From: Pseudomonas purpurea
GTDB lineage: Bacteria > Pseudomonadota > Gammaproteobacteria > Pseudomonadales > Pseudomonadaceae
DNA length: 64,000 nt
Assembly (NCBI RefSeq): GCF_039908635.1
Contig: NZ_CP150918.1
Location: 1,364,001-1,428,000, forward strand
Direction: 5' to 3'
A program made the translations under genes and the position numbers. The stretch's first letter is position 1. Each line of letters starts with the position of its first letter. Positions 8,053 through 18,209 of this stretch are shown here, piece by piece. Under the pieces are notes generated by a model. That model worked only from the letters and a program-made list of their open reading frames with translations, did no database searches and had not been told where the DNA came from.

Positions 8053-8079
8053 ACCTGCACGGCGTTGCGCCGTGCAGGT
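8053..8079 (-). terminator. Hairpin after dapC
   Basis: A perfect 12-bp stem, ACCTGCACGGCG with its complement around TTG, lies just past the dapC stop. The following leftward sequence (CTATTCAAATAT) is AT-rich but not a T run, so termination strength is uncertain. Confidence 0.55.
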
Positions 8080-8090
8080 ATTAAACAGTA

Positions 8091-9291
8091 TCAGCGACGG
8101 CGTTTGATAAAGTCGCGAATCCGTTCGGCGGCCTCAACGCACTCCGCCAGCGGTGCAACCAGTGCCATGCGCACACGCCCGGCCCCCGGATTGACCCCAT
8201 CCACTTCACGGGACAGATAAGAACCCGGCACCACGGTCACATGTTCTTCGACAAACAGGTCACGGCAGAACGCTTCGTCATCCCCCTCAACATTCGGCCA
8301 CAGGTAGAAACCGCCGTCCGGGCGCTGCACATCCATGACCGGGCCGAGAATCTCCAGTACCGCATCGAACTTCTCGCGATACAGCGCACGGTTGGCCCGT
8401 ACATGCACTTCGTCATTCCACGCCGCCACGCTGGCCAGTTGAGTCTGAACCGGCATCGCGCAGCCGTGGTACGTGCGATACAGCAGGAAGCCTTTGAGGA
8501 TGTCGGCATCACCGGCCACGAAGCCCGAACGCAGGCCCCGGCAGGTTGGAGCGCTTGGACAGGCTGTGGAAAATCACGCAACGCTTGAAGTCCTTGCGAC
8601 CCAGTTCCACGCAAGCGCTGAGCAGGCCCGGCGGTGGGGTGTGTTCGTCGAAGTACAGTTCGCTGTAGCACTCGTCGGCGGCGATCACGAAGTCGTGTTC
8701 GTCCGCCAGGGCGATCAGTTTTTTCAGGGTGTCGACCGGGATCAACGCACCGGTCGGGTTGCCTGGCGAGCACAGGAACAGAATCTGACAGCGTTTCCAG
8801 ATGTCGTCCGACACTGCGTCGAAATCCGGGTTGAAGCCGTTTTCGGCAAGGCACGGCAAGTAATGCGGCTTGGCGCCGGCCAGGAACGCTGCGCCTTCAT
8901 AGATCTGGTAGAACGGATTCGGGCTGACGACCAGGGCGTCGTCGCTGCGGTTGACCACGGTCTGCGTGAAGGCAAACAGCGCTTCGCGCGTGCCGTTGAC
9001 CGGCAGCACGTTGCGCGCAGGGTCTATCCAGCCGTTCGGTACGCTAAAACGACGTTCACACCACGAGGCGATGGCTTCGCGCAAGGCCGAGATGCCGAGG
9101 GTGCTCGGGTACACCGCCATCTGGTCCAGGTTGGCGGCCAGGGCCTCGGCGACAAAGCTCGGCGAGCGATGCTTGGGCTCGCCGATGGACAGCGCAATCG
9201 GGCGCTGGTCAGGATTTGGCGTGACCGCACCAAGCAGGGCGCGCAGCTTTTCGAACGGGTAGGGCTGCAACTGGTTCAGGGCGTTGTTCAT
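8091..9291 (-). CDS. dapC: Succinyldiaminopimelate transaminase DapC (frameshifted in this sequence)
   Basis: A class I aminotransferase (PLP) that converts N-succinyl-2-amino-6-ketopimelate to N-succinyl-LL-diaminopimelate in lysine and peptidoglycan precursor synthesis. The reading begins MNNALNQLQPYPFEKLRALL at 9291. The PLP lysine lies in SLSKRSNLPG. Directly after it the frame breaks: four C on the plus strand at 8536-8539 where three would give SNLPGLRSGFVAGDADI, the expected sequence. The remaining 142 codons continue intact in the other frame to 8091. The total of 1201 bases is 400 codons plus one base. A single extra base in a core gene is probably a sequencing error. It lies downstream of glnD in the same direction. 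Confidence 0.9.
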
Positions 9292-9311
9292 CGGTGCGGG
9301 GTCTCTTTGAA

Positions 9312-9401
9312 TGTGGGAGCAAGCCTGCTCGCGAAAGCGGTGTGTCAGTCAACGTTAATGTTGAAGCTGACGGCCTCTTCGCGAGCAGGCTCGCTCCCAC
9401 A
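9312..9401. repeat. REPIN between dapC and glnD
   Basis: Inverted REP copies TGTGGGAGCAAGCCTGCTCG and its near-complement at the right end enclose about 45 bases containing a small inverted pair (TCAACGTTAATGTTGA). Confidence 0.85.
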
Positions 9402-9417
9402 GGGAAAGTTAGTTAGT

Positions 9418-12120
9418 TCAGATACTCAGTCGTGACAGTTTGATTTCCGGTTCCTGGCTGACACTCAATTGCTCGACGATTGCGTCCTGCAAACGGCTGC
9501 ACAGTTGCGGGTCGGACAACGGCTGGTTGTACGCGTCGGTTATGAAGAATACGTCTTCGACCCGCTCGCCGAGGGTGGCAATTTTTGCGTTTTGTAACGA
9601 CAGGTCGAACTCGAGGAAAATCGTTCCAATGCGCGCCAGCAGGCCCGGGCGGTCGGGGGCGCTGAGTTCGAGTACGGTCACTTGGCGCTGGGCATCGTTG
9701 TGAATGGTCACCTGCGGCGCGAACGCGAAATGCTTGAGCTGGCGCGGCACCCGGCGCTGGATGATGGTCGGGTAATCGTCCGGGTTGTGCAGGGCTTCGG
9801 TCAGCCCGTCGCGGATCTGTTTGACCCGTGCCGGGTTGTCGCCGATCGAGTCGCCGTCGGTGTCGAGCACGATGTAGGTGTCGAGGGTGAACTGGCTGCT
9901 GGACGTGATGACGCGGGCATCGTGAATGTTCAGGTTCAACTGGTCCATGGCCGCCACGGTCACGGCGAAGAAGTCGTGCTGGTCCGGTGCATAAATGAAG
10001 ATCTGCGTGCCGCCCTCGAACTCGCGCTGGGTGGTTTCCTTGATCAGCACCAGCGGGCCGCCATCGGCCGGTTGCTGGAGGATCGCTTCGCTGTGCCAGG
10101 CCACATCGCCGGCGGTGTGGCGCAGGAAATAGTCATCGCCCAGTTGCGCCCAGAGCTGCTCGACATCGTCCGGGTCGGTGCCGCCACGCACCAGGATGTC
10201 CAGGGCGGCGCTCTGGGTCTGGCGGATCTGTTCTTCACGGTCGACCGGGTTTTCCAGGCCGCGACGCAAGGCGCGCTTGGTCTCGGTGTAGAGCTGGCGC
10301 AACAGGCTGGCGCGCCAGGAGTTCCACAGCGTCGGGTTGGTCGCGTTGATGTCGGCGACGGTCAGCACGTACAGGTAATCGAGGCGGGTCTCATCGCCGA
10401 CGGCCTGCGCAAAATCGTGGATCACCTGCGGGTCGGACAAGTCCTTGCGCTGGGCGGTGGTCGACATCACCAAGTGGTTCTGTACCAGCCAGACAATCAG
10501 TCGGCTGTCCCACACAGGCAACTGATGGCGTTGGCAGAAGGCCTCGGCATCCACCGCGCCGATCTCCGAGTGGTCGCCATGCCGGCCCTTGCCGATGTCG
10601 TGGTACAGCCCGGCCAGGTAGATCAGTTCGGGTTTTGGCAGCTTGCCCATGAGCTTGCTGGCCAGTGGGAATTTTTCCGATACCTGAGTGTACTGCAACT
10701 TACGCAGGTGTTTGATCAGGTTCAGGGTGTGGGCGTCGACCGTGTAGATGTGGAACAGGTCATGCTGCATTTGCCCGACGATGAAGCCGAACTCCGGCAG
10801 ATAGCGCCCGAGAATGCCGTAACGGTTCATCCGTCGCAGGTTGCGGTGGATGCCGATCTTGCACTTGAACAGCTCGATGAACAGGCTGGTGTTGCGAATG
10901 TCGTGGCGGAAATCGTCGTCGATCAGGTGCCGGTGTTCGCGCAGCAGACGAATGGTGTCGGCGCGCACCCCTTTGATTTCCGGCTGTTGAGCCATCAGCA
11001 CGAAGATTTCCAGCATGGCAAACGGCGTGCGCTTGAATACGTTGGTGTTGATCGCCTCGATGTAACCGTCGTGCAGCTGGAAACGCGAGTTGATCGGTTG
11101 CGGTGGCGCTTCGTCTTCCGGCGCGAGGATGACTTCCTCGAAGTGCTGGATGATCAGGTCGCTGAGCTGGGCGATGCTCATGACCACTCGGTAGTACTGC
11201 TGCATGAAGTTTTCGATGGCGTGTTTGGCGTCATCGCCTTCAAAGCCCAGCAACCCGGCAATCGAGCGCTGGTGATCGAACAGCAAGCGGTCTTCGGCCC
11301 GGCCGGCGAGCATATGCAGGGCGTAGCGGACCTTCCACAAAAACTCCTGGGACGACGCCAGCAGGGCGTTTTCGCTTTCAACCAGAAAGCCTTCGCCGGC
11401 CAGTGCGCGCAGGTTCAGTGTGCCGTACTGGCGGCGCGCAACCCAGAGAATCGTCTGAATATCCCGTAGTCCGCCAGGCGAGCCTTTGACGTTGGGTTCC
11501 AGGTTATATTCGGTGTCGTTGTACTTATGGTGGCGCGCCTTCTGCTCGGTGCGTTTGGCCAGGAAAAAGTCCTTGGCCGGCCACATGTGTTCGGTGCTGG
11601 TGACATCGAGCATGCGCTGGCGCAAATGCTCGGGGCCCGCAATGGTGCGGCTTTCCATCAGGTTGGTGATCACCGTCAGGTCGGCGCGCGCTTCTTCGGC
11701 GCATTCGTCCACCGAGCGTACGCTCTGGCCGACTTCCAGGCCGATGTCCCACAGCAGAGTCAGAAAGCGCTCGATGGAATCGCGGAAAACTTCGTGATCG
11801 GCGTTGTCCAGCAGGATCAGCAAATCGATGTCGGAGTAGGGGTGCAGCTCACCCCGGCCGTAGCCGCCGACCGCGACCAGCGCGATGTCGGCGTCCTCAC
11901 TCCAGCTGAATTGCTCCCAGGCCTTTTGCAGGATGTTATCGACGAACCAGGCTCGGTCCTCGATCAATCGGCGGATATCCCGGCCCCTGCGAAAGCGCTC
12001 GTCGAGCACCTCGCGGGCCTGGCGGATGGCCTTTTTGAAGGCCGCAATCGGGCTCGCCTTCAAGGCCAGTTCAGCCTGGAACTGGCCGCGGTCGAAGAGT
12101 TCGGGATCCACCTGCGGCAT
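9418..12120 (-). CDS. glnD: Bifunctional [PII] uridylyltransferase/uridylyl-removing enzyme GlnD
   Basis: A 900-residue cytoplasmic sensor of glutamine. It adds UMP to PII (GlnB/GlnK) when nitrogen is low and removes it when glutamine is high. Domains in order: a nucleotidyltransferase with [17 protein letters not shown] at about residues 85-101, a GlnD-type helical region, an HD domain with [16 protein letters not shown] in the middle, and two C-terminal ACT domains (the last starts near [17 protein letters not shown]). The start [12 protein letters not shown] at 12120 has AAGGAAA upstream. A longer frame to 12192 would overlap the end of map and is not favoured. It follows map with a 43-base gap, so the two are probably cotranscribed. 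Confidence 0.97.
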   Translation of the reverse strand: MPQVDPELFDRGQFQAELALKASPIAAFKKAIRQAREVLDERFRRGRDIRRLIEDRAWFVDNILQKAWEQFSWSEDADIALVAVGGYGRGELHPYSDIDLLILLDNADHEVFRDSIERFLTLLWDIGLEVGQSVRSVDECAEEARADLTVITNLMESRTIAGPEHLRQRMLDVTSTEHMWPAKDFFLAKRTEQKARHHKYNDTEYNLEPNVKGSPGGLRDIQTILWVARRQYGTLNLRALAGEGFLVESENALLASSQEFLWKVRYALHMLAGRAEDRLLFDHQRSIAGLLGFEGDDAKHAIENFMQQYYRVVMSIAQLSDLIIQHFEEVILAPEDEAPPQPINSRFQLHDGYIEAINTNVFKRTPFAMLEIFVLMAQQPEIKGVRADTIRLLREHRHLIDDDFRHDIRNTSLFIELFKCKIGIHRNLRRMNRYGILGRYLPEFGFIVGQMQHDLFHIYTVDAHTLNLIKHLRKLQYTQVSEKFPLASKLMGKLPKPELIYLAGLYHDIGKGRHGDHSEIGAVDAEAFCQRHQLPVWDSRLIVWLVQNHLVMSTTAQRKDLSDPQVIHDFAQAVGDETRLDYLYVLTVADINATNPTLWNSWRASLLRQLYTETKRALRRGLENPVDREEQIRQTQSAALDILVRGGTDPDDVEQLWAQLGDDYFLRHTAGDVAWHSEAILQQPADGGPLVLIKETTQREFEGGTQIFIYAPDQHDFFAVTVAAMDQLNLNIHDARVITSSSQFTLDTYIVLDTDGDSIGDNPARVKQIRDGLTEALHNPDDYPTIIQRRVPRQLKHFAFAPQVTIHNDAQRQVTVLELSAPDRPGLLARIGTIFLEFDLSLQNAKIATLGERVEDVFFITDAYNQPLSDPQLCSRLQDAIVEQLSVSQEPEIKLSRLSI

Positions 12121-12163
12121 CGATTGGCTTTCCTTTCTTTCTCTATAGGCTGGGAGCAGCAGA

Positions 12164-12946
12164 TCAGGCCGAAATGCGAGGGATGGTGTCATCGCTGCGC
12201 AATGTGAAGATCTCGTAACCGGTCTCGGTCACCAGCAGGGTGTGTTCCCACTGCGCGGACAGCTTGCGGTCCTTGGTGATGGCAGTCCAGCCGTCGCCCA
12301 GGACTTTGGTGTCGGCACGGCCCTGGTTGATCATCGGCTCGATGGTGAAGGTCATGCCTGCCTTGAGTTCCATGCCGGTGCCGGCGCGGCCGTAGTGCAG
12401 GATTTGCGGTTCTTCGTGGAACACCTTGCCGATGCCATGGCCGCAGAACTCGCGCACCACCGAGAAGCCGTTCTTTTCAGCGTGCTTCTGGATCACTTCG
12501 CCGATATCGCCCAGGCGGCAACCAGGCTTGACCAGTTCGATGGCCTTGTACATGCATTCCTGGGTGACCTGGGACAGGCGCTCGGCCCAGACCGGTACGG
12601 TGCCGACATGGAACATGCGGCTGGTATCGCCGTGGTAGCCGTCCTTGATGACGGTGACGTCGATGTTCAGCGTGTCGCCATCCTTGAGCGGCTTCTCGTT
12701 AGGGATGCCGTGGCAGACCACGTGGTTGATCGAGGTGCAGATCGACTTCGGGAAGCCTTTGTAGTTGAGCGGGGCAGGGATGGCTTTCTGCTCGTTGACG
12801 ATATAGTCGTGGCAGATGCGGTCCAGCGCTTCGGTGGTGATGCCGGGCTTGACGTGTTCGGCAATCATTTCCAGCACATCGGCGGCCAGTTTGCCGGCGA
12901 CACGCATTTTTGCGATGTCCTCTGGGGTTTTGAGGGTGACGGTCAT
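12164..12946 (-). CDS. map: Type I methionine aminopeptidase
   Basis: A 260-residue cytoplasmic metalloenzyme that removes the initiator methionine from new proteins. The pita-bread fold metal ligands are recognisable in [37 protein letters not shown] and QWEHTLLVT. The length is that of the short bacterial type Ia form. It is divergent from rpsB, an arrangement common in gamma-proteobacteria. It is followed by glnD in the same direction. Confidence 0.97.
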   Translation of the reverse strand: MTVTLKTPEDIAKMRVAGKLAADVLEMIAEHVKPGITTEALDRICHDYIVNEQKAIPAPLNYKGFPKSICTSINHVVCHGIPNEKPLKDGDTLNIDVTVIKDGYHGDTSRMFHVGTVPVWAERLSQVTQECMYKAIELVKPGCRLGDIGEVIQKHAEKNGFSVVREFCGHGIGKVFHEEPQILHYGRAGTGMELKAGMTFTIEPMINQGRADTKVLGDGWTAITKDRKLSAQWEHTLLVTETGYEIFTLRSDDTIPRISA

Positions 12947-13151
12947 ACAGGCTCTCTCTACGCTCAGCGGCGCTTTCTAAACGGAATGGGCCTCTGCGTG
13001 ATGGTGCTGCGCAGCCCTGAAAAACGCGATTCTAGCAGACGCTTGGGGCAAATCTGAGCCTCTGTGCATCGCATCTCTCTATAGAATGGCGCATTCTGGA
13101 GCGATTGCAGGGGTGTTGGCACTCTGCGCGACCTGGATTTCAGAATCCGGG

Positions 13152-13180
13152 TTTCGTTTTCATCCTTCCTGTGATATAAA
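13152..13180 (+). promoter_or_regulatory. Extended -10 promoter of rpsB
   Basis: TGATATAAA gives an extended -10 (TGn before TATAAA at 13175-13180). The -35 candidate TTTCGT, 17 bases upstream, is weak, as expected when an extended -10 is present. A G/C-rich discriminator (GCGCCGC) follows, typical of stringently controlled ribosomal promoters. Confidence 0.5.
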
Positions 13181-13189
13181 ATGCGCCGC

Positions 13190-13319
13190 TTTCCGGGGAT
13201 ACCCCGCAAAGTCTAAATCCACACACGTGTCGACACGATGACCTGGGTGCCTTCAGCTGATGCTGCTGGTTGGTCATTGGGATACGTGGAGGCCAAACCC
13301 GACTTATTAAGGAACTATC
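13190..13319 (+). promoter_or_regulatory. rpsB mRNA leader, candidate S2 autoregulatory element
   Basis: About 130 bases from the likely start to the rpsB ATG. The sequence GATACGTGGAGGCCAAACCC about 40 bases before the ATG recalls the conserved rpsB leader through which ribosomal protein S2 represses its own mRNA in gamma-proteobacteria. This is from memory of that family and was not aligned. AAGGA precedes the start codon. Confidence 0.35.
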
Positions 13320-14057
13320 ATGTCCCAAGTCAACATGCGCGATATGCTGAAGGCCGGTGTGCACTTCGGTCACCAGACCCGTTACTGGAACCCGAAAATG
13401 GGTAAATACATTTTCGGCGCACGTAACAAGATTCACATCATCAACCTTGAAAAAACCCTGCCAATGTTCAACGAAGCTCTGACTTTCGTAGAGCGTCTGG
13501 CCCAGGGCAAAAACAAGATTCTGTTCGTCGGCACCAAGCGTTCCGCTGGCAAGATCGTTGCTGAAGAAGCAGCACGTTGCGGTTCGCCGTACGTCGATCA
13601 CCGCTGGTTGGGCGGCATGCTGACCAACTTCAAAACCATCCGTGCTTCCATCAAGCGTCTGCGTGACCTTGAAGTGCAAGCCGAAGACGGTACTTTCGCC
13701 AAGCTGACCAAGAAAGAAGCGCTGATGCGCTCCCGTGACCTGGAAAAGCTCGATCGTTCCCTGGGTGGTATCAAGGACATGGGCGGTCTGCCTGACGCAC
13801 TGTTCGTTATCGACGTTGATCACGAGCGCATCGCGATCACCGAAGCCAACAAGCTGGGTATCCCGGTTATCGGCGTAGTCGATACCAACAGCAGCCCGGA
13901 AGGCGTTGACTACATCATCCCAGGCAACGATGACGCAATCCGCGCTATCCAGCTGTACATGGGTTCGATGGCTGACGCTGTAATCCGCGGTCGCAACCAC
14001 GTTGCTGGCGGCGCCGAGCAGTTCGTAGAAGAAGCTCCGGTAGCAGCAGCTGAGTAA
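13320..14057 (+). CDS. rpsB: 30S ribosomal protein S2
   Basis: A 245-residue component of the small ribosomal subunit. It starts [20 protein letters not shown] and contains [20 protein letters not shown] and GGMLTNFKT, all hallmark S2 segments. AAGGA stands 8 bases before the ATG. It is followed by a strong terminator and then tsf, the usual order rpsB-tsf-pyrH-frr. Confidence 0.99.
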   Translation: MSQVNMRDMLKAGVHFGHQTRYWNPKMGKYIFGARNKIHIINLEKTLPMFNEALTFVERLAQGKNKILFVGTKRSAGKIVAEEAARCGSPYVDHRWLGGMLTNFKTIRASIKRLRDLEVQAEDGTFAKLTKKEALMRSRDLEKLDRSLGGIKDMGGLPDALFVIDVDHERIAITEANKLGIPVIGVVDTNSSPEGVDYIIPGNDDAIRAIQLYMGSMADAVIRGRNHVAGGAEQFVEEAPVAAAE

Positions 14058-14085
14058 TTAACGCCCTGGCGTTGGCTCAGTAAGC

Positions 14086-14110
14086 AAAAAGGGGGCCTGG
14101 CCCCCTTTTT
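14086..14110 (+). terminator. Rho-independent terminator after rpsB
   Basis: AAAAAGGGGGCC with GGCCCCCTTTTT around a short centre gives a strong stem with a T run; the reverse strand would also terminate. It lies between rpsB and tsf and would limit readthrough. Confidence 0.88.
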
Positions 14111-14262
14111 GCCACCTCGAAAACCGTTTGTAGGCGCCCGTTTTCAGCGGTGCCGCTACTGCAGTTGTCATGTGCAGCAGCTAACAAAGGTGGTTCGGGA
14201 AGAATTGAACGCCCGTTCGATCGGGTGGAATGGTTGATAACCTATCCAAGAGGAATTTTGAA

Positions 14263-15126
14263 ATGGCAGAGATTACTGCAGCGTTGGTCAAAGAACTGCG
14301 CGAGCGTACTGGCGAAGGCATGATGGACTGCAAGAAAGCCTTGACCAAGGCTGACGGCGACATCGAAAAAGCCATTGATGACATGCGTGCTTCGGGCGCC
14401 ATCAAGGCTGCCAAGAAAGCGGGCAACGTTGCCGCTGAAGGCGCTATCGCTCTGAAGGAAGACGGTAAATCCGCCGTTCTGCTGGAAGTGAACTCGCAGA
14501 CCGACTTCCTGGCCCTGCAGGACGACTTCAAGGCATTTGTTGCTGCAAGCGTTGAAAAAGCGTTCGCCGACAAACTGTCTGACGTTGCTCCGCTGATCGA
14601 AGCTCAAGAAGCTGATCGCCTGGTACTGGTCGGCAAGGTTGGCGAAAACGTCAACATCCGTCGTCTGGCACGCGTTGAAGGTGACGTTGTCGGCGGTTAC
14701 CTGCACGGCAACAAGATCGGTGTTGCAGTTGTCCTGAAAGGCGGCGACGTTGAGCTGGCCAAGGATATCGCTATGCACGTAGCGGCCACCAACCCTGAGT
14801 TCCTGCTGCCATCGGAAGTTTCCGCTGAAGCGGTCGAGCGTGAGAAAGGCGTGTTCCTGACGCTGAACGCTGACAAGATCGCCGGCAAGCCGGAAAACAT
14901 CGTTGAAAACATGGTCAAAGGCCGTATCAGCAAGTTCCTGGCTGAAGCCAGCCTGGTTGAGCAGGCGTTCGTCAAGAACCCTGAAATCAAGGTCGGCGAG
15001 CTGGCCAAGAAGGCCGGTGCTGAAATCGTTTCCTTCACCTACTTCAAAGTAGGCGAAGGCATCGAGAAGCCGGTAGACAACTTCGCTGAAGAAGTTGCTG
15101 CCCAGCTGGCTGCTGCCAAGTCGTAA
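14263..15126 (+). CDS. tsf: Elongation factor Ts
   Basis: A 287-residue guanine-nucleotide exchange factor for EF-Tu. The start MAEITAALVKELRERTG at 14263 is the family start and has AAGAGGAAT upstream; the frame is open further left but without homology. GEGMMDCKKAL and the QTDFLA motif that contacts EF-Tu are present. A terminator follows. It is preceded by the rpsB terminator, so it may also have its own promoter in 14111-14262. Confidence 0.98.
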   Translation: MAEITAALVKELRERTGEGMMDCKKALTKADGDIEKAIDDMRASGAIKAAKKAGNVAAEGAIALKEDGKSAVLLEVNSQTDFLALQDDFKAFVAASVEKAFADKLSDVAPLIEAQEADRLVLVGKVGENVNIRRLARVEGDVVGGYLHGNKIGVAVVLKGGDVELAKDIAMHVAATNPEFLLPSEVSAEAVEREKGVFLTLNADKIAGKPENIVENMVKGRISKFLAEASLVEQAFVKNPEIKVGELAKKAGAEIVSFTYFKVGEGIEKPVDNFAEEVAAQLAAAKS

Positions 15127-15150
15127 GACGGTTTTTTAACTGTCGCCCTG

Positions 15151-15184
15151 AAGAGGCTGCCCGCTCACGCGCGCAGCCTCTTTT
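15151..15184 (+). terminator. Rho-independent terminator after tsf
   Basis: AAGAGGCTGC pairs with GCAGCCTCTT across a 12-base loop and ends in TTTT. Confidence 0.82.
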
Positions 15185-15336
15185 CAGATGGGGAGGCCGA
15201 TTTATTTGGTTTCCTGTCGGAACTGGCTTACAAAGCCGTGTTCTGATGGCGCTGTGATAGCGTCAAGCTAGAGTGAACGCAGGCTGAAAACAGCCCGCAA
15301 AGAATTTTTTAAAATACGCCGCAGGAGAGATTCGCA

Positions 15337-16080
15337 ATGGCTCAGCAGGGCAGTGGTTATCAGGCTCGCTATAAACGCATTCTACTCAAGCTTAGCGGCG
15401 AGGCCCTGATGGGCTCCGAAGAGTTCGGGATCGATCCCAAGGTGCTGGATCGCATGGCGCTGGAAGTTGGCCAACTGGTCGGCATCGGTGTTCAGGTGGG
15501 TCTGGTGATCGGGGGTGGTAACCTGTTCCGCGGCGCAGCGCTGAGCGCTGCCGGCATGGACCGTGTTACGGGCGACCACATGGGCATGCTGGCCACTGTG
15601 ATGAATGCCCTGGCCATGCGTGACGCGCTGGAGCGCGCCAATATCTCGGCCATCGTGATGTCGGCAATTTCCATGGTGGGCGTGACCGATCACTATGATC
15701 GCCGCAAAGCCATGCGTCATCTGAACGCCAAGGAAGTGGTCATCTTCGCTGCCGGCACCGGCAACCCATTCTTCACCACGGACTCGGCTGCCTGCCTGCG
15801 TGCGATCGAGATCGACGCTGATGTAGTGCTCAAGGCGACCAAGGTGGATGGCGTGTACACTGCTGACCCATTTAAAGACCCGCATGCCGAGAAGTTCGAT
15901 CATCTGACCTACGATGAAGTGCTGGATCGCAAGCTGGGCGTAATGGATCTGACGGCAATCTGCCTGTGTCGCGACCACAAGATGCCATTGCGCGTCTTCA
16001 ACATGAACAAGCCCGGCGCCCTGCTGAACATCGTACATGGCGGCGCTGAAGGAACCCTGATCGAGGAAGGCCAACAATGA
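15337..16080 (+). CDS. pyrH: UMP kinase
   Basis: A 247-residue amino-acid-kinase-fold enzyme that phosphorylates UMP to UDP, regulated by GTP and UTP in bacteria. [24 protein letters not shown] and [12 protein letters not shown] are typical. GCAGGAGAG precedes the ATG. It overlaps frr by 4 bases (ATGA), so the two are translationally coupled. It begins the pyrH-frr-uppS-cdsA-dxr-rseP-bamA run. Confidence 0.98.
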   Translation: MAQQGSGYQARYKRILLKLSGEALMGSEEFGIDPKVLDRMALEVGQLVGIGVQVGLVIGGGNLFRGAALSAAGMDRVTGDHMGMLATVMNALAMRDALERANISAIVMSAISMVGVTDHYDRRKAMRHLNAKEVVIFAAGTGNPFFTTDSAACLRAIEIDADVVLKATKVDGVYTADPFKDPHAEKFDHLTYDEVLDRKLGVMDLTAICLCRDHKMPLRVFNMNKPGALLNIVHGGAEGTLIEEGQQ

Positions 16081-16634
16081 TCAACGAAATCAAAAAAGAC
16101 GCTCAAGAGCGCATGCAAAAATCCCTGGAGTCTCTGTCCCACGCGTTTGGCCAGATTCGTACCGGCAAGGCTCACCCGAGCATTCTGGGTAGCGTGATGG
16201 TGCCTTACTACGGTGCTGATACCCCGTTGAGCGGCGTCGCCAACGTTACCGTGAAAGATTCTCGGACCCTCCAGGTCGTGGCGTTCGAGCGCAACATGCT
16301 CGCGGCAGTCGACAAGGCGATCCAGAGCGCCGGCTTGAACCTCAACCCGACCAACCTGGGCGAGTTGCTGTTGATCTCCATGCCTGCCCTGACCGAGGAA
16401 ACCCGCAAGGGCTTCACCAAACAGGCTCGCAGTGCCGCAGAAGATGCTCGTGTTGCCGTGCGCAACATCCGTCGCGATGCACTGGGCGACCTGAAGAAAC
16501 TGGTCAAGGACAAGGAAATCAGCGAAGACGAAGAGCGTCGTGCTGCTGCCGATATCCAGAAACTCACCGACAAGGCTGAGGCTGATATCGACGCGGCGAC
16601 CAAGCAGAAAGAAGCGGATCTGATGGCCGTATAA
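16077..16634 (+). CDS. frr: Ribosome recycling factor
   Basis: A 185-residue factor that, with EF-G, splits post-termination ribosomes. The first helix with [13 protein letters not shown], the head domain around [13 protein letters not shown], and the C-terminal [11 protein letters not shown] helix match the family in order and length. The start overlaps the pyrH stop. Confidence 0.98.
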   Translation: MINEIKKDAQERMQKSLESLSHAFGQIRTGKAHPSILGSVMVPYYGADTPLSGVANVTVKDSRTLQVVAFERNMLAAVDKAIQSAGLNLNPTNLGELLLISMPALTEETRKGFTKQARSAAEDARVAVRNIRRDALGDLKKLVKDKEISEDEERRAAADIQKLTDKAEADIDAATKQKEADLMAV

Positions 16635-16647
16635 GGGTCGCGTTTTC

Positions 16648-17403
16648 ATGGATAAGACCAAGCAGACTGCGCCGTCCGCGGTGCCGCGCCATGTCGCGAT
16701 CATCATGGATGGTAATAATCGCTGGGCGAAAAAACGCTTTATGCCAGGTGTTGCCGGGCATAAAGCGGGTGTGGATGCAGTTCGTGCAGTGATTGAGGTG
16801 TGTGCCGAGGCCAAGGTCGAGGTATTGACCCTGTTTGCCTTCTCCAGTGAAAACTGGCAGCGCCCGGCCGATGAGGTCAGCGCCTTGATGGACTTGTTCT
16901 TCAAGGCGTTGCGTCGTGAGGCCAAGCGCCTCAATGACAACAACATCAGCTTGCGGATTATCGGCGACCGTTCCCGCTTTCATCCCGAGCTTCAGGCCGC
17001 CATGCGCGAAGCTGAAGCCATGACGGCGGGGGCGAATCGCTTCATTCTGCAAATTGCCGCCAACTACGGTGGTCAGTGGGATATCGCCCAGGCTGCGCAG
17101 CGTCTGGCGCGCGAGGTTCAGGCCGGGCACCTGCGTCCTGAGGACATCACTCCCGAGTTGTTACAAACCTGTCTGGCGACCGGCGATCTGCCGTTGCCTG
17201 ATCTGTGTATCCGCACGGGTGGCGAACATCGCATCAGCAACTTCCTCTTGTGGCAGTTGGCATACGCCGAGTTGTATTTCTCCGACCTGTTCTGGCCGGA
17301 CTTCAAACACGACGCCATGCGCACCGCGCTGGCCGATTTCGCTTCTCGCCAGCGACGCTTCGGTAAAACGAGCGAGCAGGTCGAGGCTGGGGCCCGGGTT
17401 TAA
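16648..17403 (+). CDS. uppS: Undecaprenyl diphosphate synthase (cis-prenyltransferase)
   Basis: A 251-residue enzyme that extends farnesyl diphosphate with eight isopentenyl units to C55-PP, the lipid carrier for peptidoglycan and O-antigen. The catalytic Asp21 is in IIMDGNNRWAKK. TLFAFSSENW and the C-terminal RTGGEHRISNFLLWQ are signature segments. The stop shares one base with the cdsA start. Its product needs IPP made by Dxr, encoded two genes on. Confidence 0.97.
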   Translation: MDKTKQTAPSAVPRHVAIIMDGNNRWAKKRFMPGVAGHKAGVDAVRAVIEVCAEAKVEVLTLFAFSSENWQRPADEVSALMDLFFKALRREAKRLNDNNISLRIIGDRSRFHPELQAAMREAEAMTAGANRFILQIAANYGGQWDIAQAAQRLAREVQAGHLRPEDITPELLQTCLATGDLPLPDLCIRTGGEHRISNFLLWQLAYAELYFSDLFWPDFKHDAMRTALADFASRQRRFGKTSEQVEAGARV

Positions 17404-18209
17404 TGCTTAAGCAACGAATCATCACTGCACTCATTCTGCTGCCTATCGCCTTGTGCGGGTTCTTCCTGCTCGAAGGTTCCGGGTTTGCGCTGTTCATCGG
17501 GCTGGTCGTGACGCTCGGTGCGTGGGAGTGGGCGCGTCTTGCAGGCTTTACTGCCCAGCCATTGCGCGTGGCTTATGCGGTGGTTGTCGCGGCCATGCTG
17601 TTTGTCATGCATCTGCTGCCGGGGCTTGCACCCTGGGTGTTGGGTGCTGCTGTTCTGTGGTGGGCGGCGGCGACCTTCCTGGTGCTGACTTATCCCAAAA
17701 CCAGCGAGCATTGGGCCAGCGCGGCCTGCAAACTGGTCATCGGTCTGCTGATTCTGCTGCCTGCCTGGCAGGGGCTGGTCCTGATCAAGCAGTACCCGCT
17801 GGGTAACTGGTTGATCATGGCGGTCATGGTGTTGGTCTGGGGAGCGGACATCGGTGCGTACTTCTCCGGCCGGGCTTTCGGTAAGCGCAAGCTGGCGCCG
17901 CTGGTCAGTCCTGGCAAGAGTTGGGAGGGTGTGTACGGCGGTCTGGCATTGAGTCTGCTGATTACCGCCGTTGTCGGTTTGGTTCGCGACTGGAGCGTTG
18001 CCCAGATCCTGATGGGGCTGATTGGAGCGGCGATTGTTGTGCTGATCTCAGTGGTCGGCGACTTGACTGAAAGCATGTTCAAGCGCCAATCGGGGATCAA
18101 GGACAGCAGTAACCTGTTGCCGGGGCATGGCGGTATCCTGGATCGTATCGACAGTCTGACGGCGGCCATTCCAGTGTTCGCAGTGTTGCTGTGGGTGATG
18201 ATGCCGTGA
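17403..18209 (+). CDS. cdsA: Phosphatidate cytidylyltransferase (CDP-diglyceride synthase)
   Basis: A 268-residue inner-membrane protein with about seven to eight hydrophobic helices. It makes CDP-diacylglycerol from phosphatidate and CTP, the branch point for phosphatidylethanolamine and cardiolipin. [13 protein letters not shown] and the C-terminal signature [13 protein letters not shown] are clear. The stop overlaps the dxr GTG start (GTGA). Confidence 0.97.
   Translation: MLKQRIITALILLPIALCGFFLLEGSGFALFIGLVVTLGAWEWARLAGFTAQPLRVAYAVVVAAMLFVMHLLPGLAPWVLGAAVLWWAAATFLVLTYPKTSEHWASAACKLVIGLLILLPAWQGLVLIKQYPLGNWLIMAVMVLVWGADIGAYFSGRAFGKRKLAPLVSPGKSWEGVYGGLALSLLITAVVGLVRDWSVAQILMGLIGAAIVVLISVVGDLTESMFKRQSGIKDSSNLLPGHGGILDRIDSLTAAIPVFAVLLWVMMP

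Larger units (their letters stand above)
12947..13319. other. Divergent map/rpsB control region
   Basis: A 373-base gap between divergent genes. It holds a leftward TAGAAT (-10 candidate for map, 13029-13034), a rightward TATAGAAT at 13080-13087 and the rightward promoter described below. The last 130 bases form the rpsB leader. No coding frame is credible here. Confidence 0.6.
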
